From contig CAZMVD010000122.1 of NCBI GenBank assembly GCA_964569425.1, positions 1-12,671 on the forward strand: a stretch of 12,671 bases of DNA, written 5' to 3'. The notes beneath the pieces were generated by a model. The model had not been told where the DNA came from and ran no database searches. It worked only from the letters and a program-made list of their open reading frames with translations. Position 1 is the stretch's first letter, and every line of letters starts with the position of its first letter. Both the position numbers and the translations under genes were made by a program. The DNA is from JACQXM01 sp964569425 (lineage in GTDB: Bacteria > Planctomycetota > Phycisphaerae > UBA1845). Shown in pieces: positions 5,926 to 12,671 of this stretch.

Positions 5926-5982
5926 TCCAGTGTAGTCCGTGCGGTAACGATGGAGTCGAGCGGAAAACGGCTCGCTTGCCGA

Positions 5983-7887
5983 TTATTGGCGCGGCGGCGG
6001 CTGTAACCGAACCGCCGTTTCCTTCCCCGGCCGGACGGCGAGGCGCCAGGTTTTTTCCACCGGCACGCAGACTCCGCCGCCGTCCAGGCAATAGGCGAAG
6101 GCGGCGGTTACCAGCCACTCGCCCTCGGCCGTCCGCCCCGCGGCCGGGATGCGCACGCGCAGGGGCCACGCCGCCGACCGGCTGGTCTGCTGCACGAGCG
6201 TGCGCCCGGCGCAGCGTACCCGGACCGACCAGGGCGCCTCTGCGCTGAGGTGCGCCCCGGACGGCAGGGAAACTTCCAGTGTCAGGTCGATGTCACGATC
6301 GAGCGCCAAGGCGGCCGACGCCGGCTCGGCGGATTCCGCGCCTGCCTCCGCTCCTGCTTCCGCGCCGGTACTCACCCCCCCTGCCGCCCCCGGCCGTGAG
6401 AGTTCTTCGAACACCACCTCACGCCAGGCGTGGGTGGTCAGGTCGATCTCCACGACGCGGTGATTGTTGGTATCGGCCACGAACAGCCGGTTCCCCGCGG
6501 CTGAAAGTCCGCCCGGCTCGTAGAAGGCCGGCGCGCCGCCGGGTGCTTCCGTTCCCGGCCGGCCGGTGCCGTACAGCGTCCGTGCCGAGCGCGCCCGCGG
6601 ATCGACCAGCTTGATCTTGTGGTTGTAGCTGTCCGCCACCAGCAGCGAAGCCCCCCACGCCGTCACGCCCAGTGGATGCTGCAACTTCGCCTTCGGGTGC
6701 GTGCCGTCCACGTCGCCGAAGGAAAAAAGACCCTCGCCGAGGACGGTGAACACCTGCTCCGCGGCCATGTCGATGCCGCGAATGGCGCTTACCTCGCTGT
6801 CGGCGACGTAGAGCGTTCCGCCGCAGGTGCAGATGCCCGAGGGCTGGGCGAAGGCGGCCGTCTCCGTCGGGCCATCGACGATGTTCTCGCGGCCGGTTCC
6901 CGCCAGGGCGCGCGCGAAGCCGACGGGCATGTCCATGCGCCAGATCTGGTGCGTGCCGGCCATGGCGACGTAGAGCGTGGAGCCTTCGACGGCGATATCC
7001 CACGGTGAGTTGATGCCCTGCTGGGTGCCCATGCCGCCGCCGGCGCGGTCGTTGGTCATCTCGCCGGTGCCCACGGCGGTGGAGACTTCGAGGGTTTCCA
7101 GGTCGATGCGGCGGATGAGGTGGTTTTCGGTATCGGCGACGTAAAGCACTCCGTGGGCCACGGCCAGCCCCTGCGGATGGTTGAAGGTGGCGCGAACGGC
7201 GGGGCCGTCGTCGCGGCCGACTTCGGCGGTGCCGATGACCGCCAGGACGTTGGCGCGGCCCTGGGCATCCGGCAGCTCGGCCACCACGATGCGGTTGTGG
7301 TTGGAGTCGGCCACGTACAGGCGTTGGGTTGACGGGTCGGCCAGGACCTTGCCGGGGAAGCGCAGCCCGGAGGCGGCGGGTACGTTCGCCTCGCGCTGAA
7401 GCAGGAGCGGCGCTGCGGCCAGCGTTTGGGCGGCGCGACCCTGCGCCAGCGTCTGCGCGATGGCCTGATCGAGCACGGCGCGGTTGCCCTCGCCCGCGGC
7501 GACGGTGACGACGTATCCCCGCGGGTCGATCACGGCCACCGTCGGCCAGCTCCGCACCGCGTACGCCCGCCACAGCTTCATCTTGTCGTCGATGACCACG
7601 GGGTGCTGGATTTCGTAACGCAGAATGGCGGAGCGGATCGTCTCGCGCGAGGCCTCGTTGGTGAACTTGGCGCTGTGTACGCCGATGAAGGTCACCGGCT
7701 CGGCGGCGTACTTGTGTTCGAGGTACGCCAGGTCCGGCAGAATGTGAATGCAGTTGATGCAGCAGTAGGTCCAGAAGTCGAGCACCACCACCTGCCCGCG
7801 CAGTTCGCCGTCCAGCCGCAAGGGGCGATCGGTGTTCAACCAGCCGAGGGGGCTGTCCAGTTCCGGTGCGTGAACGGTAGATGACAT
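5983..7887 (-). CDS. Thioredoxin-like / NHL-repeat protein (NHLRC2-type)
   Basis: This is a 634-aa protein. Residues 1 to about 150 form a thioredoxin-like domain with FWTYCCINC (CCINC at 42-46), the same Cys motif as in human NHLRC2. Six NHL blades follow (about 180-486), with recognisable cores such as LYVADSNHNRIV, LYVADTENHLIR, LYVAMAGTHQIW, LYVADSEVSAIR, LLVADSYNHKIK and LFVADTNNHRVV. An Ala/Glu/Gly-rich linker (about 502-523) leads to a C-terminal beta-rich domain (about 525-634). That three-part order equals the NHLRC2 architecture; a redox or scaffold role is inferred only. The frame opens at 8109, but ATG 7887 is preferred because the Trx domain begins right after it; ATG 7938 is possible. 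No strong Shine-Dalgarno is seen. No signal peptide is seen from 7887, so it is probably cytosolic. It converges on the Asp-box gene, 57 nt away. Confidence 0.88.
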   Translation of the reverse strand: MSSTVHAPELDSPLGWLNTDRPLRLDGELRGQVVVLDFWTYCCINCIHILPDLAYLEHKYAAEPVTFIGVHSAKFTNEASRETIRSAILRYEIQHPVVIDDKMKLWRAYAVRSWPTVAVIDPRGYVVTVAAGEGNRAVLDQAIAQTLAQGRAAQTLAAAPLLLQREANVPAASGLRFPGKVLADPSTQRLYVADSNHNRIVVAELPDAQGRANVLAVIGTAEVGRDDGPAVRATFNHPQGLAVAHGVLYVADTENHLIRRIDLETLEVSTAVGTGEMTNDRAGGGMGTQQGINSPWDIAVEGSTLYVAMAGTHQIWRMDMPVGFARALAGTGRENIVDGPTETAAFAQPSGICTCGGTLYVADSEVSAIRGIDMAAEQVFTVLGEGLFSFGDVDGTHPKAKLQHPLGVTAWGASLLVADSYNHKIKLVDPRARSARTLYGTGRPGTEAPGGAPAFYEPGGLSAAGNRLFVADTNNHRVVEIDLTTHAWREVVFEELSRPGAAGGVSTGAEAGAEAGAESAEPASAALALDRDIDLTLEVSLPSGAHLSAEAPWSVRVRCAGRTLVQQTSRSAAWPLRVRIPAAGRTAEGEWLVTAAFAYCLDGGGVCVPVEKTWRLAVRPGKETAVRLQPPPRQ

Positions 7888-8083
7888 GGATCCGGTTCCC
7901 CGCAGAGAGTTCTTTCTTGTAACACGCCGCAGCTTCATCGCCCCGGAGTGCCGGCCGCGCGCGGGCCCGTAGCGCCTGTTCTCAAATCTGTTTTCCACAG
8001 GGCGACGGAACGCCCGCTTCCTGATATCATTCCAGCGACCGCATTCTAACGATGGAGCCGACGCAGCGAAAAGGATTCCAATT
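7888..8083. other. Divergent intergenic region
   Basis: This is 196 nt between the divergent Trx-NHL and epimerase genes and must hold both promoters. I could not identify convincing -35/-10 pairs. TATCAT at 8025-8030 is a weak -10 candidate for the epimerase, with no -35 at normal spacing. Confidence 0.4.
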
Positions 8084-8989
8084 ATGCACATCGCCGTTAC
8101 CGGCGCCACCGGCTTTCTCGGGCGCTATATTGTCAACCATCTGCTGGGACAGGGGGATTCCTGCCGTTGCTGGCGGAGACCGACCTCCGATTGCGGCGGA
8201 TTCGCCAAGGAGGGCGAGAACCGCCTTGAATGGATTGCCGGCGATCTGGCCGAAGCTGACTCGATGGCCGACCTGGTCCGCGGTTGCGACGCCGTGGTCC
8301 ACGCGGCGCTCGATCGACCCGGCGCGGGATTTCGGGGCGCGGAAGGCGACCTCGCCACCTTCGTCGAGCGCAACTTGCTGGGCACCATTCGCCTGATCGA
8401 AGCGGCGCGCGCGGCCGGCGCTGCGCGATTCGTATTCATCTCCACCTGTGCCGTCCACGAGTTGATTCTGCCGGACCGCAAGCTCGACGAAGCGCACCCG
8501 CTGTGGCCGACTTCGCATTACGGCGCCTACAAGGCGGCGGTCGAGAAGTTCGTGCACAGCTATGGGCTGGGCCACGGCTACAACATCTGCTCCCTGCGCC
8601 CCACGGGCATTTACGGCGCGGCCCGCCCCTTGGCGAAGAGCCGCTGGTACGATCTGGTCCACGCCGTCGCCCGCGGCGAACCCGTTTCCTCGCCGCGCGG
8701 CGGCAAGGAAGTGCACGCCGCCGACGTGGCGCGTGCGGTGGGAATCCTGCTGCGCGCCGAGGGCACCGCCGGACAGGCTTATAACTGCTACGATCAGTAC
8801 ATCGCCGAGCAGGAGGTGGCGCTGGTCGCCAAGAGAATCACCGACAGCGGCAGCGACATCGCGCTGCTCAACAAGGGGCCGAAAAACCAGATCGACACCA
8901 CCAAGCTGCGTGTCCTGGGGATGACCTTCGGCGGCGCAGCGCGACTGGAGGAGACGGTGCGCGCGTTGCTTGCGGACCGCCAATCGTAA
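8084..8989 (+). CDS. NAD-dependent epimerase/dehydratase (extended SDR)
   Basis: This 301-aa enzyme of the extended short-chain dehydrogenase/reductase family begins MHIAVTGATGFLGRYIV, the TGxxGxxG Rossmann motif for NAD(P). DAVVHAAL follows in the position of the family's D.V.H.A motif. The catalytic pair is Y146 and K150 (YGAYK), preceded by VFISTCAVHE, where a Ser/Thr of the triad is expected. LRPTGIYG is the usual substrate-domain landmark. Start ATG 8084 has AAGGA at 8071-8075, 8 nt upstream. Family members act on nucleotide sugars or similar substrates in the cytosol; the substrate cannot be told from sequence. It is transcribed divergently from the Trx-NHL gene. The rhodanese gene follows 56 nt later on the same strand but may have its own promoter. 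Confidence 0.9.
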   Translation: MHIAVTGATGFLGRYIVNHLLGQGDSCRCWRRPTSDCGGFAKEGENRLEWIAGDLAEADSMADLVRGCDAVVHAALDRPGAGFRGAEGDLATFVERNLLGTIRLIEAARAAGAARFVFISTCAVHELILPDRKLDEAHPLWPTSHYGAYKAAVEKFVHSYGLGHGYNICSLRPTGIYGAARPLAKSRWYDLVHAVARGEPVSSPRGGKEVHAADVARAVGILLRAEGTAGQAYNCYDQYIAEQEVALVAKRITDSGSDIALLNKGPKNQIDTTKLRVLGMTFGGAARLEETVRALLADRQS

Positions 8990-9008
8990 AGGAATAGCGC
9001 GGAATTAT

Positions 9009-9036
9009 TTGACTCTTGGCGGGCAATGTTTACAAA
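9009..9036 (+). promoter_or_regulatory. Candidate sigma-70-type promoter before the rhodanese gene
   Basis: TTGACT (9009-9014, five of six) is followed after 16 nt by TACAAA (9031-9036, four of six). Transcription would begin near 9043. That leaves almost no leader for the ATG at 9046, or about 135 nt for the ATG at 9178. Confidence 0.35.
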
Positions 9037-9045
9037 TGGCCGCCT

Positions 9046-9624
9046 ATGCAAGTGCTTTTGCGATGCACGACGATCGTTGTCGTACTGGCCGCGCTCGCCT
9101 CGTTCGGCTGTTCGTCCAGGTGTTGCGCGCTGTGCGCTCGACTTCACGCACCCCGGAACCAAGAGGCAAAGACAGAAATGAGACCCATCGACATCGACCC
9201 TCACGAAGCCAAGCGGCGCCTCGATGCCGGCGCCGGCTGGGTTTATCTCGACGTGCGCACCGTGGAGGAGTTCGCCGCGGGCCACGTGCCCGGGGCCATC
9301 AACATCCCCATTGCCGAACGCCATGCCGCCACCGGCGAAATGACGCCCAACCCGCGCTTTCTTGACGCGGTGCGCACGCACCTGCGACCGGAGGTGCCCA
9401 TTATCGCCGGCTGCCGATCCGGCGGCCGCTCCGCCCGCGCCACGCAGATGCTCATGCAGGCCGGTTATTCCAACGTGGTGAACCTCGCCGGCGGCTTCCT
9501 CGGCGCCACCGACCTCAAGGGGTGCCCGGTGTGCCAAGGCCCGTGTGCCCAGCGATTTCCCGTGGAAACCGGCGACGGCGGCCCGGGCGCCTACTCCGTG
9601 CTTTCGTCGACCATCCGACAGTAA
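9046..9624 (+). CDS. Rhodanese-domain protein, possibly a lipoprotein
   Basis: From ATG 9046 the protein has 192 residues. The rhodanese domain (about 45-165) shows WVYLDVRTVEEFAAGHVPGA, the INIPI strand and the active-site loop AGCRSGGRSA with Cys123. Single-domain rhodaneses transfer sulfane sulfur from donors to thiols. The N-terminus VVVLAALASFGCSS resembles a lipoprotein signal with a lipobox-like Cys, followed by more Cys residues. The alternative ATG at 9178 (MRPIDIDPHEAKRR) gives a cytosolic rhodanese of ordinary form; neither start has a strong Shine-Dalgarno. An in-frame TTG at 9016 is also possible. The C-terminal tail carries CPVCQGPC, an unusual Cys cluster that could bind metal or shuttle sulfur. 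The domain call is firm; the start and location are not. Confidence 0.85.
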   Translation: MQVLLRCTTIVVVLAALASFGCSSRCCALCARLHAPRNQEAKTEMRPIDIDPHEAKRRLDAGAGWVYLDVRTVEEFAAGHVPGAINIPIAERHAATGEMTPNPRFLDAVRTHLRPEVPIIAGCRSGGRSARATQMLMQAGYSNVVNLAGGFLGATDLKGCPVCQGPCAQRFPVETGDGGPGAYSVLSSTIRQ

Positions 9625-9766
9625 CATTGATCAAGTGCTTCGCTCAGTGCATTGGCGGGCCCGTTGCGTGCGCCCGTTCCCCCTCACGATACTCCCGCGC
9701 ACCACTCAGCGCCATACTTCGCGTTTTCCCCATTCGCTATTCTTGATTCGCCATTCGCCATTCTGG
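9625..9766. other. Convergent intergenic region with short ATTCGC repeats
   Basis: This is 142 nt between the convergent rhodanese and glutamate dehydrogenase genes. Around 9728-9765 the words CATTCGC and ATTCGC recur (CCATTCGCTATTC, ATTCGCCATTCGCCATTC). No clear terminator hairpin with a T-run is seen. Confidence 0.4.
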
Positions 9767-11020
9767 TTACACCCATCCGCGAATCTTGCACGCCTCGGCC
9801 ACACGGCTCACCGACAAAAGATAGGCCGCCTCGCGCAAGCTGATCGAGCGCTCCTGCGCCAATGACCACACATCGTGAAACGCCCCGGTCAACCGCTGGT
9901 CCAGCCGCTCTTGAACCTCTTCCAGCGACCAATAGTAGTTGTAGGTGTTCTGCACCTGTTCGAAGTAGGAGACCGTCACGCCGCCCGCGTTGGCCAGGAT
10001 ATCGGGCACCACCACGATGCCGCGCTCCTTGAGAATATGGTCGGCCCCCGGCGTGGTCGGCCCGTTGGCCAGCTCCACGATGACCCGCGCCTTAACCTGT
10101 TCCGCGTTCTGGCGAACCAGCACGTGCTCGATGGCCGCGGGAATCAACACTTCACATTGGCACACCAGCAGGTCATCGAGCGGAATTACGTCCCCGCCGG
10201 CGAAACCGGACAGGCGCATGCCGTGTTTCTGGTAGTGTTCGAGCGCGGCCGGAATGTCGATGCCGCGCGGGTTGTAGAGCGCCGCGTCCTCCGCGCTGAT
10301 CGCCACGACTTTGCCGCCCATCTCGTGCAGGAGCTTCGCCACCCCTCCGCCCACGTTGCCGAACCCCTGCACGGCGAAGCGCGCGTTGGGCAGGTCCAGC
10401 CCCAGCAGCTTGTCCACCTCGCGGATGATGCACACGCCGCCGTACGACGTTGCATCGCCCCGCCCGCGCGATCCGCCCAGCGGCAGCGGCTTGCCGGTGA
10501 TGACGCCCGGATGGTGCCGGCCGGTGATCGTCTCATACTCATCGAGCATCCAAGCCATGATCTGCGGCGTGGTGTTTACGTCCGGCGCGGGCACGTCGCG
10601 ATCCACCGCCAGCAGTCCCGCAAACGCACGGATGTACTCGCGCGCCAGCCGCTCCTGTTCGCTGACCGAAAGCTCTTTCGGGTTGCAGGTGATGCCCCCC
10701 TTGCCGCCGCCCAGCGGCAGGTCGGCCACGGCCGTCTTCCAGGTCATCCAGCAGGCGAGCGCCCGCACGGTGTCGATGGTCTCGTTGGCGTGCCAGCGCA
10801 GCCCCCCCTTGGTCGGCCCGCGCGCGTGGTTGTATTGCACGCGATAGGCCTTGAACAACCGCGCCGATCCGTCATCCATGCGCAGCGGCAACAACGCGCG
10901 GTGTTCGCGCATCGGCCAGCGTAAGAGCTGGCGCACGTCGTCGCCAAACCCCAACATCGCGCAGGCACGGTCGACGTGCGCCTGCGCAGCGCGAAACGGA
11001 TTGTGTGCGGTTTTGTCCAC
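9767..11020 (-). CDS. gdhA: Glutamate dehydrogenase (Glu/Leu/Phe/Val family)
   Basis: This 417-aa protein has the usual length for a hexameric bacterial glutamate dehydrogenase. It converts glutamate to 2-oxoglutarate and ammonium with NAD(P), linking nitrogen and carbon metabolism in the cytosol. Visible motifs: GPTKGGLRWH (K71), WMTWKTAVADLPLGGGKGGI with catalytic Lys107, VPAPDVNT with Asp147, and the dinucleotide-binding QGFGNVG (219-224). ANGPTTP and DILANAGGVTVSYFEQVQN are family landmarks. The GTG start at 11020 is supported by AGGAG at 11026-11030 on the minus strand, 5 nt upstream. A perfect TATAAT lies about 50 nt upstream. Cofactor choice (NAD or NADP) was not resolved. It converges on the rhodanese gene and diverges from the Cys-rich protein gene. 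No oddities are seen. Confidence 0.95.
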   Translation of the reverse strand: MDKTAHNPFRAAQAHVDRACAMLGFGDDVRQLLRWPMREHRALLPLRMDDGSARLFKAYRVQYNHARGPTKGGLRWHANETIDTVRALACWMTWKTAVADLPLGGGKGGITCNPKELSVSEQERLAREYIRAFAGLLAVDRDVPAPDVNTTPQIMAWMLDEYETITGRHHPGVITGKPLPLGGSRGRGDATSYGGVCIIREVDKLLGLDLPNARFAVQGFGNVGGGVAKLLHEMGGKVVAISAEDAALYNPRGIDIPAALEHYQKHGMRLSGFAGGDVIPLDDLLVCQCEVLIPAAIEHVLVRQNAEQVKARVIVELANGPTTPGADHILKERGIVVVPDILANAGGVTVSYFEQVQNTYNYYWSLEEVQERLDQRLTGAFHDVWSLAQERSISLREAAYLLSVSRVAEACKIRGWV

Positions 11021-11070
11021 GGCCTCTCCTTGCGGCGGTGTTGGGGAATCCCTCCGAACCGGAAGCGGGG

Positions 11071-11076
11071 ATTATA
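11071..11076 (-). promoter_or_regulatory. Candidate -10 box for gdhA
   Basis: The minus strand reads TATAAT here, a perfect -10 hexamer. Transcription would start near 11064 and give a leader of about 43 nt containing the AGGAG ribosome-binding site. No good -35 lies 16-18 nt upstream (CCTGTT or CTGTTG), so an activator or other sigma factor could be needed. Confidence 0.4.
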
Positions 11077-11269
11077 GCGAAAACGTGGAAAACAACAGGG
11101 CGCGCATTCCACGGCCGCGCCGGTGGGCAGCGGCTCATTTCGCTTCGATGCCGCCACGCTTCCCGGCCGGGCGGCGTCGGTCAGTAGCAACTGCCGACCG
11201 AACCCCCCTCCCGGTTCTGAATATTGCCCGCAACCCCGTTTTTTTGTGCCCACGTCGCCGGTTTTTCCC

Positions 11270-11299
11270 TTGAAACGGCCGGTGCGTGCGCGGTACCAT
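11270..11299 (+). promoter_or_regulatory. Candidate promoter for the Cys-rich protein gene
   Basis: TTGAAA (11270-11275) is followed after 18 nt by TACCAT (11294-11299). A start near 11306 leaves a leader of about 42 nt with AAGGAG at 11336-11341. Both hexamers are imperfect. Confidence 0.3.
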
Positions 11300-11347
11300 G
11301 TCAGCTTGTCGGCACCGGCCATCTCTCCGCGGTGCAAGGAGTGGAAC

Positions 11348-12364
11348 ATGAAGACCAGCAGTTCAGATAGGAGTGGCCACCGGGTGCGGATCGCCGCGCT
11401 GGCGGCGCTGGCTTTTACCGCTTCTCCCAATGCCCGAGCCCAGGTCCCAGAGTTTCGCCTCGTCCCCATCGCGCAGGGCGCCAACATCAACTCGCAAACG
11501 ACGTGCCCCGGTACCGTCGTCGGCGGCAACGAGCTGCGCACCGCGGCCGGCGGGTGCGACGTCGAGTTCGAGATTCGCGTTCTTGGGTGGGGACCGGAAC
11601 CGCGCCGTCTGGGTGCTTATCAAGCTACCATCGATGCCGACGGCAGCACCAATCCCGGCACGGGCTATGCAAGCGGTCTTGGCGGCTCGCTGTCGCCCAA
11701 GGGTGGGCTGGGCAGCCTGGAAAGCGGCTACATCATCACTCGCGTGTGCAGCGGCAATGGCCGGAACTGCATCAGCGGCTTTCCGGCTTGCGCGCCTTCG
11801 GAGGGATTCTGTGTCGGCCATAGCGGGTTTGTTTTGGCTGCGTGTGGCGATGTGATTATCGATCCAGCACCTACGACACCCGATTACGCTTTCGGCTTCG
11901 CCTGCTCACCTGGGATGGGTGCGATAGACGGCTTACACGGTCCCTACGCGGGCACGTTGGTCCTTACGGCATCCGGCACCGCCAAGGGCACCTTCACGAT
12001 CAGCTTCGAACGGGATATCAACAAGACGTTTATGAACGATCAGGACGCGGTGGTCATCCCCGGCCCGGGCCCCAATGGCATCCCCCTGCTCACGCCGGGC
12101 AAGTTCACGGTTCAGACGGGTCGTTGCTGCTTCGGCATCGGCTCTGCCAACCCTGGCTGTGAGAACGACCTGACCCAGGCGGAGTGCAATACACGCCCCT
12201 TTTCGCGCGTTTTCGACGCAAACAACGTATGCCCCGATCCGCTAGACCCCGCTGGCTGCTTTCCCTGTTTTGTTCATTCCGACTGCCGCGATCGAACCTG
12301 CGCTGGCGGTTCGAACAGCGGCGCCCTTTGCGCGGGCGATGCGAATTGTCCGGGGGGCACTTGA
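11348..12364 (+). CDS. Secreted Cys-rich protein, ends at an in-frame TGA
   Basis: This is 338 residues up to the TGA at 12362-12364. ATG 11348 is supported by AAGGAG at 11336-11341, 6 nt upstream, and by a signal peptide (MKTSSSDRSGHRVR, a short Ala/Leu-rich core, then ARA before QVPEF). The frame opens at 11123, but that extension lacks these signals. Residues about 32-255 are a Gly/Ser-rich, probably beta-sandwich region of unknown family with several Cys. From 258 (GRCCFGIG) it becomes Cys-rich: CENDLTQAEC, CFPCFVHSDC, TCAGGSNSGALC and GDANCPGGT. This last unit is of the type found in large planctomycete surface proteins, where CPGGT is usually followed by Cys. Here the next codon is TGA, and the same frame then remains open and Cys-rich to the window end. 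The gene therefore looks like a longer protein interrupted by one stop. The role is unknown. Confidence 0.8.
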   Translation: MKTSSSDRSGHRVRIAALAALAFTASPNARAQVPEFRLVPIAQGANINSQTTCPGTVVGGNELRTAAGGCDVEFEIRVLGWGPEPRRLGAYQATIDADGSTNPGTGYASGLGGSLSPKGGLGSLESGYIITRVCSGNGRNCISGFPACAPSEGFCVGHSGFVLAACGDVIIDPAPTTPDYAFGFACSPGMGAIDGLHGPYAGTLVLTASGTAKGTFTISFERDINKTFMNDQDAVVIPGPGPNGIPLLTPGKFTVQTGRCCFGIGSANPGCENDLTQAECNTRPFSRVFDANNVCPDPLDPAGCFPCFVHSDCRDRTCAGGSNSGALCAGDANCPGGT

Positions 12365-12671
12365 CTCGTTGACAACCTGTGTACCCAGGACATTTGCACG
12401 CTCGTTGCCTGCGAAAATACCCCGCTCTACAACCCCGCTCTGTACTGCTGCAACCCGGCCGTCGGACCGAACGGGGGCCTGACGCCGCTCGAAGACGGCG
12501 AACCCTGCACCGCGGGCGTGTGCGATGCCGGCACCGGCAACGTCACGCACGTTCCGGCGACCGGCCCCGCCTGTGACGACCACTTCGGTTGTACCGTAAA
12601 CGACACCTGCGTCGACGGCGTGTGCGAAGGCACCGACGTCAACACCATTCCGTGTGCGGACGATGCCGACT
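12365..12671 (+). pseudogene. Same-frame continuation of the Cys-rich gene beyond TGA
   Basis: Read in the same frame as 11348, this stretch is open to the window edge and clearly protein-like: LVDNLCTQDICTLVAC, NPALYCCNPAVGP, DGEPCTAGVCDAGTG, CDDHFGCTVNDTCVDGVC and IPCADDAD. Cysteine spacing continues the pattern before the stop. No start codon with a ribosome-binding site is seen right after the TGA. It may be the untranslated remainder of a broken gene, the product of TGA readthrough or recoding, or the result of a sequencing or assembly error. The 3' end lies outside the window. Confidence 0.7.

Noticed and set aside
5957..5974. Bidirectional terminator between the convergent Asp-box and Trx-NHL genes
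   Set aside because: CGAGC / GCTCG gives only a 5-bp stem with an 8-nt loop and no T-run on either side.
7990..7998. DnaA box (TTTTCCACA) hinting at an origin close to the parS array
   Set aside because: It is a single site with one mismatch to TTATCCACA, with no cluster, no A+T-rich unwinding region and no dnaA or dnaN gene.
7888..8109. Longer start of the Trx-NHL protein at 8109
   Set aside because: The added residues are Arg-rich with no family resemblance and run almost into the divergent epimerase gene; ATG 7887 lies directly before the Trx domain.
9016..9045. TTG start of the rhodanese gene at 9016
   Set aside because: The extra ten residues add nothing recognisable, there is no ribosome-binding site, and they overlap the candidate promoter.
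11123..11347. Upstream extension of the Cys-rich protein
   Set aside because: ATG 11348 has AAGGAG at good spacing and starts a signal peptide; the upstream frame is open only by chance in G+C-rich DNA.

Overview
The window most likely comes from an uncultured, high-G+C Planctomycetota genome, probably Phycisphaerae-like. The reasons are two secreted proteins of a planctomycete type: one has a C-terminal pair of DCN(F/D)N..PD motifs followed by a dockerin-like tail, and one has long Cys-rich repeats. The Trx-NHL protein fits this too. The lineage is an inference from protein style, not from a marker gene.

Layout. Positions 2-205 are the C-terminus of a PhoH-like ATPase. 298-2634 is a 7TM-HD phosphodiesterase (PgpH/YqfF family). 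2635-4044 is 1.4 kb without a convincing gene. It holds an array of six perfect palindromes: three canonical parS sites (GTTTCACGTGAAAC) and three coordinated variants (GTTTCGCGCGAAAC). Around them lie an 85-bp direct repeat, 7- and 8-bp tandem repeats, a C/G-run hairpin and a 46-bp palindromic tandem repeat. 4045-5925 is a secreted Asp-box (BNR/sialidase-like) propeller protein whose C-terminal region carries an in-frame block of palindromic repeats. 5983-7887 (minus) is an NHLRC2-type thioredoxin-NHL protein. 8084-8989 is an extended-SDR epimerase/dehydratase. 9046-9624 is a rhodanese-domain protein. 9767-11020 (minus) is glutamate dehydrogenase. 11348 to the window end is a secreted Cys-rich protein interrupted by an in-frame TGA at 12362, after which the same frame stays open and Cys-rich.

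The genes do not form one pathway. phoH and the HD gene are a commonly linked pair, and the rest are single transcription units in mixed orientation. The most interesting element is the parS-like array. All six 14-bp cores are perfect dyads although two subtypes exist, five of six carry TTGCGC exactly 4 bp downstream (the sixth has ATGCGC), and some have a matching GCGCAA arm upstream. This points to a protein-binding chromosome-segregation or nucleoid locus. No parA or parB is present in the window. The next strongest observations are the in-frame palindromic insertion in the sialidase-like gene and the in-frame TGA in the Cys-rich gene.
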